DNA of 64,000 bases from Brevibacillus fulvus (lineage in GTDB: Bacteria > Bacillota > Bacilli > Brevibacillales > Brevibacillaceae). The position numbers were made by a program, and so were the translations under genes. This document shows, piece after piece, positions 34,035 through 43,212 of this stretch (positions are counted from its first letter, which is position 1; each line of letters opens with the position of its first letter). The notes beneath the pieces were generated by a model, which worked only from the letters and a program-made list of their open reading frames with translations, was not told where the DNA came from and did not search any database. The DNA lies in contig NZ_JAFBEB010000006.1 of assembly GCF_016908525.1 (NCBI RefSeq), forward strand, positions 124,001 to 188,000, written 5' to 3'.

Positions 34035-36365
34035 TCAGGAAATATGGGTCTCCACGCCAGGGCGCGGCAATCGAACTTCACGCGGCTTGCTTCCTTCGTA
34101 CGGGCCGACTACTCCTTGCGCCTCCATCATGTCGATCAGCCTGGCCGCGCGTGTATAGCCGACACGCAAGCGTCTCTGCAGCAATGAAGCGGAAGCGGTT
34201 TGGGCTTCGAGGACGACTTGAACAGCCTGGTCGTATAACTCGTCATCAACCACCGGAGCTGCTTCTTCCGTCACTTCCTCCGGTATCATCTCTTCGTTAT
34301 AGTTTGCTTCCTGCTGTTCCTTGACAAACCGGACGACTTCTTCCACTTCTTTGTCGGACACAAATGCCCCCTGTACCCGCGTCGGTTTCGAAGCCCCCAT
34401 CGGCAAGTAAAGCATGTCCCCGCGTCCGAGCAGCTTTTCCGCCCCGCCCATATCGAGAATGGTGCGCGAATCGGCCATGGACGATACCCCAAAGGCAATC
34501 CGCGACGGAATGTTCGCTTTGATAACCCCGGTAATGACGTCAACGGACGGCCGCTGGGTAGCGATGATCAAATGAATGCCGGCCGCCCGAGCCATCTGTG
34601 CCAACCGGCAAATGGCATCTTCGACTTCTCCGGGGGCGACCATCATCAGATCGGCCAACTCATCGACGATGACCACGATATAGGGAAGCGGAGCCTTTTC
34701 CCCCTGTGCAAGGATGTGCTGGTTATACATCTCGATATTGCGTGCCCCCGATTTGGCGAACAAGGTATAACGCCGCTCCATTTCCGCGACCACCTTTTTC
34801 AAGGCAACCGATGCTCTGCGCGGATCGGTGACGACAGGTGCGAGCAAATGCGGAATCCCGTTGTAAACATTCAATTCCACCATTTTCGGGTCCACCATCA
34901 TAATCTTCACTTCATCCGGTCTGGCCTTGAACAGGATGCTCATAATCAAACCGTTGATGCAGACCGATTTTCCGCTGCCGGTCGCCCCCGCCACCAGCAA
35001 ATGGGGCATTTTGGAAAGGTCGGCAATGATCGGTTCACCGGAAATATCCCGTCCCAAAGCAACGGTCAGTTTTCCCCCGGCATCTTGGTAATGCGGGGTT
35101 TCCAGCACCTCTCTCAGCGTGACCATGGACACTTCGGCATTCGGCACCTCGATGCCAATTGCCGATTTCCCGGGTATCGGCGCTTCAATTCGGATATCCT
35201 TGGCCGCCAACGCTAGCGCCAAATCATCGGTCAAACTGACAATGCGGCTCACCTTGACTCCGGTGGCCGGCTGCACTTCATAGCGGGTAACGGCCGGACC
35301 TCGGTGTACCTCCGAGACGGTCGCGTTAACTCCAAAGCTTTTTAATGTTTGCACCAATTTCGCCGCATTGGAGGTATGATCGACTTCTTTGCCCGCACTG
35401 ACCATCTTTGGCCGCGATAGCATTTGCAAGCTTGGCATCGTATACGGAGCGGATTGGATCACGGCGGCATTCTCCAGTGTACCGAAGATCTCTTCGTCAC
35501 CCTCGAGGGAAAAAGTAATCTCTTTTTCGGGGGCAACAGGAGTCGCCGTTTCCTCCTCCATCGAAATCCGTTCCGTAAAATCGCGAATAACCGGATTGAT
35601 CGGCACTTCTTGCTCCGCGGGCGTCATCGGATTTTCCTGGACATTTGACCAACCCGTTTGCATCGCCTCCGCCGTTACAGCATGCCCGGATTCCATGGCT
35701 ACGTCATTTTCCGCAGCCTGTTGCTTCCGTTTCTCAGTTTCTTCATATAAAAGTTGAATGGAGCCTTTCACCGACCCTTTGATCTTTCCATAAAATTGGG
35801 AACATAGTTTTTTGCAGAACAGCACGATATTTACATAGGAGAGATTAAATAAAAACATCGCGCCGGCCAAGAATAGCAAGCCGATAATCAAACCGGTCCC
35901 GACCATCCCGAACAAACTGTTGGATACCGCAAAGACAATCGCGCCCAACATGCCGCCGCCGACATTGGTTGTCGATACATCCTGCTGCCGTTCAAACCAG
36001 AGCCGGTCCCAAGTAAGGCCGATCACGCTCTGTTCAAAACGCCCATCCGCGGTCAACAGCTTGTACAATACGAGATGGTCCCAGGTGAGAATCCCGAGAA
36101 AAATCAGCAAACAGCCAAAATACTGCGGATTCACTTGCGGCAGCTTGCGGGTGAACATCATCTGCACCGCCACAATCATGGAAAACAAAGGGATGAGAAA
36201 GTCCCAGGAACCGGCAAAAAACCGATACAGAAATGCGAGCACATTGCGTCCCAGCCATCCGCTTTCCAACAGGCCGATAAGACTTAGCACGATGACAATC
36301 AGACCAATCAGCTCGATTTTGACGATTGAGGCCCATTCCGGATTCTGTTTTTTCCTTCTGCTCAT
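34035..36365 (-). CDS. spoIIIE: DNA translocase SpoIIIE/FtsK
   Basis: 776 residues (B. subtilis SpoIIIE 787). Four to five N-terminal membrane helices (about 17-180), an acidic linker, then the RecA-like motor with Walker A GATGSGKS (460-467), [13 protein letters not shown], and a C-terminal winged-helix gamma domain ([29 protein letters not shown]) that reads polar DNA sequences. It pumps the chromosome into the forespore and clears DNA from the division septum. GGAGGCGGGCC precedes the ATG. It follows ylzJ after a terminator and is therefore a separate transcript. Confidence 0.95.
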   Translation of the reverse strand: MSRRKKQNPEWASIVKIELIGLIVIVLSLIGLLESGWLGRNVLAFLYRFFAGSWDFLIPLFSMIVAVQMMFTRKLPQVNPQYFGCLLIFLGILTWDHLVLYKLLTADGRFEQSVIGLTWDRLWFERQQDVSTTNVGGGMLGAIVFAVSNSLFGMVGTGLIIGLLFLAGAMFLFNLSYVNIVLFCKKLCSQFYGKIKGSVKGSIQLLYEETEKRKQQAAENDVAMESGHAVTAEAMQTGWSNVQENPMTPAEQEVPINPVIRDFTERISMEEETATPVAPEKEITFSLEGDEEIFGTLENAAVIQSAPYTMPSLQMLSRPKMVSAGKEVDHTSNAAKLVQTLKSFGVNATVSEVHRGPAVTRYEVQPATGVKVSRIVSLTDDLALALAAKDIRIEAPIPGKSAIGIEVPNAEVSMVTLREVLETPHYQDAGGKLTVALGRDISGEPIIADLSKMPHLLVAGATGSGKSVCINGLIMSILFKARPDEVKIMMVDPKMVELNVYNGIPHLLAPVVTDPRRASVALKKVVAEMERRYTLFAKSGARNIEMYNQHILAQGEKAPLPYIVVIVDELADLMMVAPGEVEDAICRLAQMARAAGIHLIIATQRPSVDVITGVIKANIPSRIAFGVSSMADSRTILDMGGAEKLLGRGDMLYLPMGASKPTRVQGAFVSDKEVEEVVRFVKEQQEANYNEEMIPEEVTEEAAPVVDDELYDQAVQVVLEAQTASASLLQRRLRVGYTRAARLIDMMEAQGVVGPYEGSKPREVRLPRPGVETHIS

Positions 36366-36482
36366 GGCCCGCCTCCTTCCCTATTAATAAAACCAACTGC
36401 TTTCGGTTGTACGATGGCTGATGATTTCCGTTATGTATAGCAGAGGTAAACCAGCGGGGAAAGTTTCATCCACTCGCATATG

Positions 36483-36515
36483 GTAGAAAAAGGCAGCCGA
36501 GAGATGTTCGGCTGC
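36483..36515 (-). terminator. Intrinsic terminator of tepA-ylzJ
   Basis: Minus strand GCAGCCGA-ACATCTC-TCGGCTGC then CTTTTTC, 50 nt past the ylzJ stop. Confidence 0.75.
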
Positions 36516-36564
36516 TTGTATTATGTAGTATAACACAGGTTTTTTAGAGAAATACAGGAAATAT

Positions 36565-36795
36565 TCATTCTGTCACGGAAGGGTGAAATGAAATTTTTTG
36601 TCCGGGACTTAATTGCGGATTTAAATAATCTTGCGGATTCGGACTGATCAGGCGAACAATTTGTCCCTCAAATGGACCTGTCGGCTCAACCAGCATCGTA
36701 ACGGCCCCCATGCTGATCTCCCGCAATTCACGGTTGTTCATTTGGTCAAAGTTCGCAAACACAATCTCTTGCGGCATAATCGAGTAGAAGATCAT
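36565..36795 (-). CDS. ylzJ: YlzJ-like protein
   Basis: 76 residues of unknown function, always found behind tepA in Bacilli. Family pattern [13 protein letters not shown], a central MLVEP strand and a C-terminal [14 protein letters not shown]. The start overlaps the tepA stop (ATGA), so it is made together with TepA. Confidence 0.8.
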   Translation of the reverse strand: MIFYSIMPQEIVFANFDQMNNRELREISMGAVTMLVEPTGPFEGQIVRLISPNPQDYLNPQLSPGQKISFHPSVTE

Positions 36796-37607
36796 TGCAA
36801 AACCTTCTCTCCGCGCCGTTGTTCAATTAACTCGTTCAACTTGTTGAGCGCTTTGCCCAAGCCGCCAACTTCGTCGATTAATCCGTATTTGACCGCGTCG
36901 GCGCCAATGACGTTGGTGCCGATGTCACGGGTCAATTCGCCTGTCCGCAGCATTAAATCTTTGAATTGTTCCTCCGTAATCTTGGAGTGTCTGGCGATGA
37001 AATTCACTACCCGATCCTGCATTTTATCCAGATACTCAAACGTCTGCGGCACCCCGATCACCAATCCGGTCAAGCGGATGGGATGGATGGTCATTGTCGC
37101 CGTTTCCGCAATAAAGGAATAGCTGCCAGCCACCGCAATCGGCACCCCAATGCTGTGACCCCCGCCTAACACCAAAGTCACTACCGGTTTGGAAATGGAC
37201 GCAACCATCTCGGCAATCGCCAGACCCGCTTCCACATCGCCGCCGACTGTGTTGAGGATGACCAATACCCCTTCAATTTTGCTGTTTTGCTCGGCCGCAA
37301 CCAACTGCGGAATCAGATGTTCATATTTGGTCGTTTTATTTTGCGGCGGAAGCTGAATATGCCCTTCCACTTGTCCGATAATCGACAGGCAATAAATATT
37401 GCTTTCCAGTTGCGGAACATTCGTTTGTCCTAACTGCGTAATCGTATCCACGATTCGTTTTTTCGCTTCATCTCCTGCTACAGACGGCGTTTCAGCTGGT
37501 ACTACTGGTGGAGCCGGGGCGGTTTGAGGCGCTGGTTGTTCCGGCTCTTGCCCATTATTGTTTATAGGCGCTTTGCTTAATTGTTGCAGATATTGATTGA
37601 TCGACAT
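36792..37607 (-). CDS. tepA: ClpP-like protease TepA
   Basis: 271 residues. ClpP/crotonase-fold serine protease called translocation-enhancing protein; in Bacillus it is linked to degradation of small spore proteins and of signal-peptide remnants. A Pro/Ala-rich N-terminal linker (about 20-45) precedes the catalytic core: [25 protein letters not shown] with nucleophile Ser152, and TIHPIRLTG with His175. GGAGG precedes ATG 37607. It starts a two-gene unit with ylzJ. TTGACA stands about 40 nt upstream (near 37655) but no matching -10 is clear. Confidence 0.9.
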   Translation of the reverse strand: MSINQYLQQLSKAPINNNGQEPEQPAPQTAPAPPVVPAETPSVAGDEAKKRIVDTITQLGQTNVPQLESNIYCLSIIGQVEGHIQLPPQNKTTKYEHLIPQLVAAEQNSKIEGVLVILNTVGGDVEAGLAIAEMVASISKPVVTLVLGGGHSIGVPIAVAGSYSFIAETATMTIHPIRLTGLVIGVPQTFEYLDKMQDRVVNFIARHSKITEEQFKDLMLRTGELTRDIGTNVIGADAVKYGLIDEVGGLGKALNKLNELIEQRRGEKVLQ

Positions 37608-37740
37608 AGGCAGTAACCTCCTTCAATTCCCTACTAGTATGGATTGGCAACTGTCAAATGATGCATCGCGAAGCATTCTCAGCACGTTTTTCGGTTTTCT
37701 GCTATATTGAAGATAAATTGCGAAATGCGGTTAAATTGCA

Positions 37741-37759
37741 GAATGAATGAGATTCATTC
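37741..37759. promoter_or_regulatory. Perfect 8-3-8 palindrome, candidate operator
   Basis: GAATGAAT-GAG-ATTCATTC. The TGAA...TTCA core resembles operators of ArsR/SmtB metal sensors, and the site lies 41 nt upstream of the -35 of the metal-exporter promoter. No regulator gene is nearby. Confidence 0.4.
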
Positions 37760-37799
37760 CCATCTTCCACAAAAGGTTCATTTTTTCCGCAAAACGAAC

Positions 37800-37829
37800 T
37801 TGTAATTATTTTAATTATTGTTTTATAAT
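37800..37829 (+). promoter_or_regulatory. Sigma-A promoter of the CDF gene
   Basis: TTGTAA, 18 nt, perfect TATAAT in a very AT-rich stretch; predicted start near 37836, leader about 60 nt. Confidence 0.6.
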
Positions 37830-37894
37830 AATTATAAACTAATGAGAAATGGCCGCACATTTGCTCGTGTTTTTACAGAAAGGAAGGGATATTG

Positions 37895-38830
37895 ATGCCG
37901 AATCAGGATTTTCACCACCTGGATCATGTAAAGGAACAACAAACTTCGAAAAAAACGTTGTGGACGACGTTGCTGCTTACACTGTTCTTTACTGTAGTTG
38001 AAATTGTTGGAGGACTTTTGTCCAATTCCCTCGCTCTCTTGTCCGACTCTGCTCATATGATCTCTGACGTCATTGCGCTCGGCTTGAGCATGGCAGCGAT
38101 CTATATGGCAAGCCGCAAGCCAACCCAACGCTATACCTTCGGATTTTTGCGCTTCGAAATCATCGCTTCCTTCCTGAACGGACTGGCGCTGGCGATCATT
38201 GCCGTCGGAATTTTTGTCGAAGGCATTGAACGTCTCATCCATCCGCAAACGGTCGATTTTGCGTTGATGCTGACGATCGCTTCCATCGGTCTTGTCGTCA
38301 ATATTGTGCTGACCGTGATTTTGAGCCGGAGTATGAAGGAAGAGGAAAACTTGAATGTAAAAAGTGCGCTTTGGCACTTTATCGGTGATTTGATCAGCTC
38401 CTTGGGGGTTATCGTTTCCGCGGTGATCATTTACTTCACCGGCTTCACCATTTTCGATCCGCTGATCAGTATGGTCATCGGCGCCATTATTTTCACGGGC
38501 GGTTACAAAATTTTGCGTGAATCGTACTTGATTTTGATGGAATCGGTTCCTGAGAAGTACAACCTGGATGAGATCCGCCGGGACATCAGCCAGATCGAAG
38601 GTGTGGAAGACGTGCACGAGATGCACCTCTGGTCCGTGTCAACCGAACACTATTCCTTGACCGCGCACGTATTCATTCGTGATAATATTCAACCGCATTG
38701 CGTAATCTTGGCCATCAATGAAATGCTGAAAGACAAATACGAGATTTCCCACTCCACGATCCAAATCGAAAGCCCGATCATCCATGACCACGGAGAATAC
38801 GGAAAACTGTTCTTATTGAAAAAGGCATGA
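37895..38830 (+). CDS. CDF-family metal/proton antiporter, CzcD-like
   Basis: 311 residues, same size as B. subtilis CzcD. Six membrane helices, with transport-site residues H54xxxD58 in helix 2 (LLSDSAHMISDVIAL) and H161xxxD165 in helix 5 (LWHFIGDLISSLG). The His-Asp pairing in both helices is typical of zinc-preferring ZnT/CzcD members. The cytoplasmic C-terminal domain (VEDVHEMHLWSVSTEHYSLTAH) and a terminal HDHGEYG are present. ATG 37895 follows AAGGAAGGG; a TTG one codon earlier is possible. It exports zinc or similar divalent ions in exchange for H+ or K+. Palindrome and promoter upstream, terminator downstream. Confidence 0.88.
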   Translation: MPNQDFHHLDHVKEQQTSKKTLWTTLLLTLFFTVVEIVGGLLSNSLALLSDSAHMISDVIALGLSMAAIYMASRKPTQRYTFGFLRFEIIASFLNGLALAIIAVGIFVEGIERLIHPQTVDFALMLTIASIGLVVNIVLTVILSRSMKEEENLNVKSALWHFIGDLISSLGVIVSAVIIYFTGFTIFDPLISMVIGAIIFTGGYKILRESYLILMESVPEKYNLDEIRRDISQIEGVEDVHEMHLWSVSTEHYSLTAHVFIRDNIQPHCVILAINEMLKDKYEISHSTIQIESPIIHDHGEYGKLFLLKKA

Positions 38831-38833
38831 TGG

Positions 38834-38862
38834 AAAAACCCTCACTTATGTGAGGGTTTTTG
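38834..38862 (+). terminator. Intrinsic terminator of the CDF gene
   Basis: AAAAACCCTCAC-TTAT-GTGAGGGTTTTT, starting 4 nt past the stop. Confidence 0.92.
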
Positions 38863-38912
38863 CTTCTTTCCTAGCCGTCTACATGCTATGCTTTTGCCAG
38901 GAGTGTGATTGC

Positions 38913-39122
38913 ATGAAATCGTTTTACTACGAAGTAAACTGGAGCGATGCGAAAAAATATACAGATGCGCTGCATGCCCTCGAGATCCCCTACACCGTGG
39001 AAACATCGATCGAAATTCCCACATTGCCAGAGGGGCAGCTTGCCATCGTCTTTCCCAGTTTGCCCATTCGCATCTATGTAAAAGTCCGCACACTGTTTGG
39101 CCGCGACGGAAACCCGTATTAA
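38913..39122 (+). CDS. Small hypothetical protein, 69 residues
   Basis: Starts at ATG 38913 with AGGAG 9 nt upstream and reads MKSFYYEVNWSDAKKYTDA. Mixed alpha/beta, no signal peptide, no cysteine; the C-terminal half has a hydrophobic strand (LAIVFPSLPIRIYVKVRTLF). I do not recognise the family. It sits between the CDF terminator and the SLH-like gene and has no obvious terminator of its own. The clean ribosome-binding site and position make it a likely gene; nothing is known of its role. Confidence 0.6.
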   Translation: MKSFYYEVNWSDAKKYTDALHALEIPYTVETSIEIPTLPEGQLAIVFPSLPIRIYVKVRTLFGRDGNPY

Positions 39123-39249
39123 TTTCAACAAAACACGTGGCCGCCACAGCATCAAACCAGCCAGAACCGGTTGGAACTTGCTGTCACTGAAACGAGCAGC
39201 GGAAACGTGCGTCACATAAAGTGAATTCCACAAAATGAGGTGACAAACG

Positions 39250-39912
39250 ATGAAACATTTTCGTCTCTTGATCGCACTTTCCGGTATCGCCCTGTTTTCG
39301 CTGACAAACGTCCAAACAAGTTCTGCGATGACGCTGCCCGCATTCCATCTGTCCCAAGTTGTCTCTGCCGGACTGTCTCAGGCGGTAATGGCGATTGACA
39401 AACAATCGGTCAAGCCTGATGCTCCCCTTACGGCGGCCCAAGGGATTCAACTGATTGTTGAGGCATTTGCGCTCAATTTGGATGAGGTGCGTTTCTTAAA
39501 AGCTCCGCTGGCAACCGATTACTTTCCTCGGGCCAAAAACGACGCCTGGTACGCCAACACCTTGATTATTGCAGCCCATAACGGTTTCGACTTGCCTCGC
39601 CAGCTCGATCCGAATCAGACTTGGACGAAAGAGAAGTTTCTCCATCAACTGATGCACGTGCTGGAACAACACGAGCATCTCCCCATGATACGCATTGCCC
39701 CTGAGTCGTTTGCCGATATGGATCAACTGGAGCCTCTCTACCAAGGCTCGATTGAACGTGCAATCGCGCTGAAAATCGTCAAATTGGACGCGGAGAGAAA
39801 GCTGCATCCGAAAGCAGAAATCACTCGTTCGGAAGCGCTGGAATGGATCGGGAACGCCGTTGCATTCAGCAAAAAGCGTTCTTCCCTTGCTGGCAGCGAG
39901 TCTGATCAGTAA
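39250..39912 (+). CDS. Secreted SLH-like domain protein
   Basis: 220 residues. A signal peptide (MKHFRLLIALSGIALFSLT..., likely cleaved after SSA near residue 26) is followed by about two surface-layer-homology-like repeats: LTAAQGIQLIVEAF...DYFPRAKNDAWYANTLIIAAHNGF, and SFADMDQLEPLYQGSIERAIALKIVKL...ITRSEALEWI. SLH units bind secondary wall polymers, so the protein probably sits on the cell wall. At least two repeats are seen; three is usual for tight binding. GAGGTGACAAAC precedes the ATG. Role unknown. Confidence 0.7.
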   Translation: MKHFRLLIALSGIALFSLTNVQTSSAMTLPAFHLSQVVSAGLSQAVMAIDKQSVKPDAPLTAAQGIQLIVEAFALNLDEVRFLKAPLATDYFPRAKNDAWYANTLIIAAHNGFDLPRQLDPNQTWTKEKFLHQLMHVLEQHEHLPMIRIAPESFADMDQLEPLYQGSIERAIALKIVKLDAERKLHPKAEITRSEALEWIGNAVAFSKKRSSLAGSESDQ

Positions 39913-39980
39913 CACGGCTCATTTCCTTTATTTACAAATAACTTGATTCCCTTCATACTATTCTTGAAACAAACAGGCAA

Positions 39981-40355
39981 ATGATCAAGATGAAAGGTAT
40001 CGATCAAGCGATGAATACATTACCTTGCCAAGGCTGCAAAGGGTTATGTTGCGGCCCCGTACCGATCACCGGAAAAGAATTTAAAAAAATTCAGAAGAAG
40101 GTCAAAACGTTTCCCCGCAAAATTCGCGAACGGCTCGAGCGCCAGCCAAGATTTTTCGGGACTTGCATTTTTTACGATATCGAACAGGATCAATGCGGCA
40201 TCCACGACGTTCGGCCAGAGATTTGCCGCGCGTTTGGCTACCACAAAGAGCTGGTCTGTTTTCGCAAACCGGAATTGGCCACGAAAGAAAAAATCTCGTT
40301 TAAAGAATCACCCGTTGGTTACCTTAGCATCGATTTCACCTGGAAAGATTTTTAA
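39981..40355 (+). CDS. YkgJ-type cysteine-cluster protein
   Basis: 124 residues with eight cysteines: C16, C19, C23 and C24 (PCQGCKGLCCG), C62, C72, C82 (RPEICRAFGYH) and C93. This matches the YkgJ/UPF0153 pattern (CxxCxxxCC, then CxxxDxRPxxCR), thought to hold a zinc or iron-sulphur centre; the function is unknown. The start is uncertain: ATG 39981 has no strong Shine-Dalgarno site, and ATGs at 39990 and 40011 are alternatives. It is convergent with the RNase J gene across a shared terminator. Confidence 0.78.
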   Translation: MIKMKGIDQAMNTLPCQGCKGLCCGPVPITGKEFKKIQKKVKTFPRKIRERLERQPRFFGTCIFYDIEQDQCGIHDVRPEICRAFGYHKELVCFRKPELATKEKISFKESPVGYLSIDFTWKDF

Positions 40356-40357
40356 AA

Positions 40358-40407
40358 GCAAACGGAGCCACTCCCCCAATGAGTTGAGGGTTTGGCTCCG
40401 TTTTTTG
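40358..40407. terminator. Terminator between convergent genes
   Basis: Ten-bp stem AACGGAGCCA/TGGCTCCGTT with a 22-nt loop, TTTTTT on the plus side. It also follows the RNase J gene on the other strand. Confidence 0.75.
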
Positions 40408-40419
40408 CATCATATCCGC

Positions 40420-42081
40420 TTACACTTCCATGATAATTGGTAAAATCATCGGTCTGCGGCGCGTTTGTTCATAAAGATAACGACCAAGCGCATCCTTCAC
40501 GCTGTTTTTCAGCGAAGACCATTCGTTGACATTTTCTTCCATACATTTTGTGAGTGTTTGGGTAACCAGGCGATTTGCCTCGTCCAGCAATTCCTCCGAT
40601 TCGCGTACATAGACAAAACCGCGAGAAATAATATCCGGACCGGACAAGATCGTTCCGTTTTGTTTACTGAGTGTAACAACAACTACCAGTATGCCATCTT
40701 GTGATAAAAGTTTTCGATCGCGCAGCACGATGTTTCCCACATCGCCCACGCCGAGTCCGTCAATCAGCACATTGCCGGAGTGAACCTTTGGACCGTAACG
40801 GGCCTTGCCGCCGGTGATCTCGACGGTATCGCCATTATCCAACAGGAAGATATTTTCGGCAGGGACGCCAACCTGTTCGGCCAATATGCCATGCATCCGC
40901 AACATCCGGTATTCACCGTGAATCGGAATAAAATATTTGGGCTTCATCAGGTTCAGCATAAGCCGAAGCTCTTCCTGGCTGCCGTGGCCAGAGACGTGCA
41001 CACTCGATCCATAGATCACATCAGCGCCGATGCGGTACAGTTGATCCACTGTTCTCGAGACGAATTTTTCATTTCCCGGGATGGGTGTCGCTGCGATAAT
41101 TACCGTATCGCCTGGAAGAATATCCATTTTCCGATGGGCGGATCGGGCCATACGAGTAAGCGCTGACATTGTTTCCCCTTGACTTCCCGTTGATAAAATC
41201 ACCACTTGCTCAGCCGGCAATTTGTTAATCTCGTCCGGTTCCAGAAAAATACCGTCGGGAGCATGCAAATAGCCTAAGTCTTTACTGATCTGGACGACAT
41301 TTACCATGCTGCGGCCGATGATCGTAATCTTTCGGTTAAATTCCACCGCGGCATCGACAACCTGCTGGATGCGATGAACGTTTGAGGCAAAGGTGGATAC
41401 CACAATCCGACCGGGCGCTTTGCTGAACACATCCTTGATCGCCGCTCCAACCGACCGTTCCGAACCGGTAAACCCGGGCCGTTCGGCATTGGTGCTGTCG
41501 GACAACAAGGCAAGCACACCTCTATCACCGATTTCCGCCATTTTGGCGATATCAGCGTATTGGTTATTAATCGGTGTTTGGTCGAACTTGAAATCTCCCG
41601 TGTGAACGATATACCCTTCCGGTGTTTCCAAACAGACACCGACACAATCCGGAATGCTGTGATTCACCCGGAAGAAGGTCGCCCTCATCTGTCCGAGAGT
41701 GATCTCCGAGTCACTGTTGATTAACACCCGCTTGGTTTCGTTTAGTATGCCCGCTTCTTTCAGTTTTGCTTCAATCAGTCCGAGTGTGAGTTTGGTTGCG
41801 TAGACAGGTACATTCAGATGTTTAAGGAAAAAACTTAATCCGCCAATATGGTCCTCGTGACCATGCGTAATGATAATGCCGCGCACTTTTTCGCGGTTTT
41901 CTTCCAAGTACGTGATATCCGGGATGACCATATCGATCCCGAGCATTTCCTCTTCCGGAAACTTGAGACCAGCATCAATTACGACGATATCTTCGTCGCT
42001 TTGGATCACGTACATGTTTTTCCCAATTTCGCCAACTCCGCCCAGGGCAAAAATGAGAACTCCTTGATTTGATTTGGACAA
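40420..42081 (-). CDS. Ribonuclease J, catalytic-type, at the rnjB locus
   Basis: 553 residues. Metallo-beta-lactamase/beta-CASP RNase with 5'-exo and endo activity. The metal motif is intact: HGHEDH (73-78), then VNHSIPDCVG, HTGDFKFDQTP, LLSDSTNAERPG, the beta-CASP TFASNVHRIQQ and IPIHGEYRM. A C-terminal domain is present. The locus, directly downstream of dapA, is where B. subtilis carries rnjB (RNase J2), whose motif is degenerate; here the histidines needed for activity are kept. Starts with TTG 42081, 8 nt behind GGGAGG. Own promoter upstream. Confidence 0.93.
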   Translation of the reverse strand: MSKSNQGVLIFALGGVGEIGKNMYVIQSDEDIVVIDAGLKFPEEEMLGIDMVIPDITYLEENREKVRGIIITHGHEDHIGGLSFFLKHLNVPVYATKLTLGLIEAKLKEAGILNETKRVLINSDSEITLGQMRATFFRVNHSIPDCVGVCLETPEGYIVHTGDFKFDQTPINNQYADIAKMAEIGDRGVLALLSDSTNAERPGFTGSERSVGAAIKDVFSKAPGRIVVSTFASNVHRIQQVVDAAVEFNRKITIIGRSMVNVVQISKDLGYLHAPDGIFLEPDEINKLPAEQVVILSTGSQGETMSALTRMARSAHRKMDILPGDTVIIAATPIPGNEKFVSRTVDQLYRIGADVIYGSSVHVSGHGSQEELRLMLNLMKPKYFIPIHGEYRMLRMHGILAEQVGVPAENIFLLDNGDTVEITGGKARYGPKVHSGNVLIDGLGVGDVGNIVLRDRKLLSQDGILVVVVTLSKQNGTILSGPDIISRGFVYVRESEELLDEANRLVTQTLTKCMEENVNEWSSLKNSVKDALGRYLYEQTRRRPMILPIIMEV

Positions 42082-42147
42082 AATGTGAACCTCCCATATT
42101 TAGTTGTCTGCTTACACTCAATTAACCGCCCCAAATCACTTGGTTTC

Positions 42148-42177
42148 ATTATACCCGAATTGATTTTAAGAAAACAA
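42148..42177 (-). promoter_or_regulatory. Sigma-A promoter of the RNase J gene
   Basis: TTGTTT, 18 nt, perfect TATAAT on the minus strand; leader about 60 nt. Confidence 0.6.
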
Positions 42178-42242
42178 GCAAAAAGAACCGCATGATTGGT
42201 ATTATTTGTGAACAAAGCCAAGCCAATTCGAGCGGAAGCAAC

Positions 42243-42283
42243 AAAAAAAACCGCCCGTTTGTGCAATCACAAAACGAACGGTC
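42243..42283 (-). terminator. Intrinsic terminator of dapA
   Basis: Minus strand ACCGTTCGTTTTGTG pairs with CACAAACGGGCGGT (one bulge, G-T pairs) around ATTG, followed by eight T. It separates dapA from the RNase J gene. Confidence 0.85.
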
Positions 42284-42313
42284 CTTTTTGCCGATAATGG
42301 CTCGGTTTTTTGC

Positions 42314-43177
42314 TTACAGCAAGCTGCAGACGAACGCTTTTTCTTCTTCTGTCAGTTCCACATGCGGGAGACGCACGCCACCCACGTCGATACCCAGTTT
42401 ATTCAATGCGACTTTCGTCGGACCTGGGCTTGGGTAAGCAAACAGACCTTCAAAGACAGGCAGCAATTTGCGATGCAAGGCTGCCGCCTCCTGATAGTTA
42501 CCCGCCAAAAAAGCGTCCACCATTTCTTTCATTTGCGAACCCACCACATGGCTGGCAACGCTGACAATCCCCACGCTGCCGATCGAGAGGGCCGGTACGG
42601 TCAGGCCGTCATCTCCGCAATACAACTCGAACCCGTTCGGAGCCCCTTCGATAATTTTGGCCATTTGCGACAGGTTGCCGGATGCTTCTTTCACGCTAAC
42701 GACGTTGGGCAGTTCCGCCAGTTTCAAGGTTGTTTCCGCTGCCAGATTCACGCCGGTCCGGCCCGGAACGTTATAAAGCATAACGGGGAGTTTGGTCGAC
42801 TCCGCAATCACTCTAAAGTGTTGGTACAAGCTCGCCTGGGAAGGCCGGCTGTAATAGGGAGTCACCAGCATAACCGCATCGACCCCGGTCGCTTCTGCTT
42901 CCTTGGTAAATTCGATGCTGGCTGCCGTATCGTTGCTGCCGGTTCCGGCAATCACCTGGCAGCGTCCTTTGGTATATGCCACAACATGCCGGAATAGTTG
43001 CAACTTCTCTTCATGGGTCAAAGTGGGCGATTCACCGGTCGTCCCACTGACCACTACCGCTTCCGTTCCCGTTGCCAGCAAGTGATCGAGCAATCGTTCC
43101 GTTTTTGCAAAGTCAACCTGTAAATTTTCATCAAACGGCGTCACCATTGCCGTTACGATTCGGCCAAAACGTGCCAT
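42314..43177 (-). CDS. dapA: 4-hydroxy-tetrahydrodipicolinate synthase
   Basis: 287 residues. Condenses pyruvate with aspartate semialdehyde, the entry to diaminopimelate, lysine and dipicolinate. Class I aldolase residues are present: TT at 46-47 (GTTGESPT), Tyr135 in MLYNVPGRTG and the Schiff-base Lys163 in VVSVKEASGN. AAAGG stands upstream of the ATG. Last gene of dpaA-dpaB-asd-dapG-dapA. Confidence 0.96.
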   Translation of the reverse strand: MARFGRIVTAMVTPFDENLQVDFAKTERLLDHLLATGTEAVVVSGTTGESPTLTHEEKLQLFRHVVAYTKGRCQVIAGTGSNDTAASIEFTKEAEATGVDAVMLVTPYYSRPSQASLYQHFRVIAESTKLPVMLYNVPGRTGVNLAAETTLKLAELPNVVSVKEASGNLSQMAKIIEGAPNGFELYCGDDGLTVPALSIGSVGIVSVASHVVGSQMKEMVDAFLAGNYQEAAALHRKLLPVFEGLFAYPSPGPTKVALNKLGIDVGGVRLPHVELTEEEKAFVCSLL

Positions 43178-43212
43178 GTTTAATCAATCCTTTCATCAAG
43201 TAAGCTGTTGCC

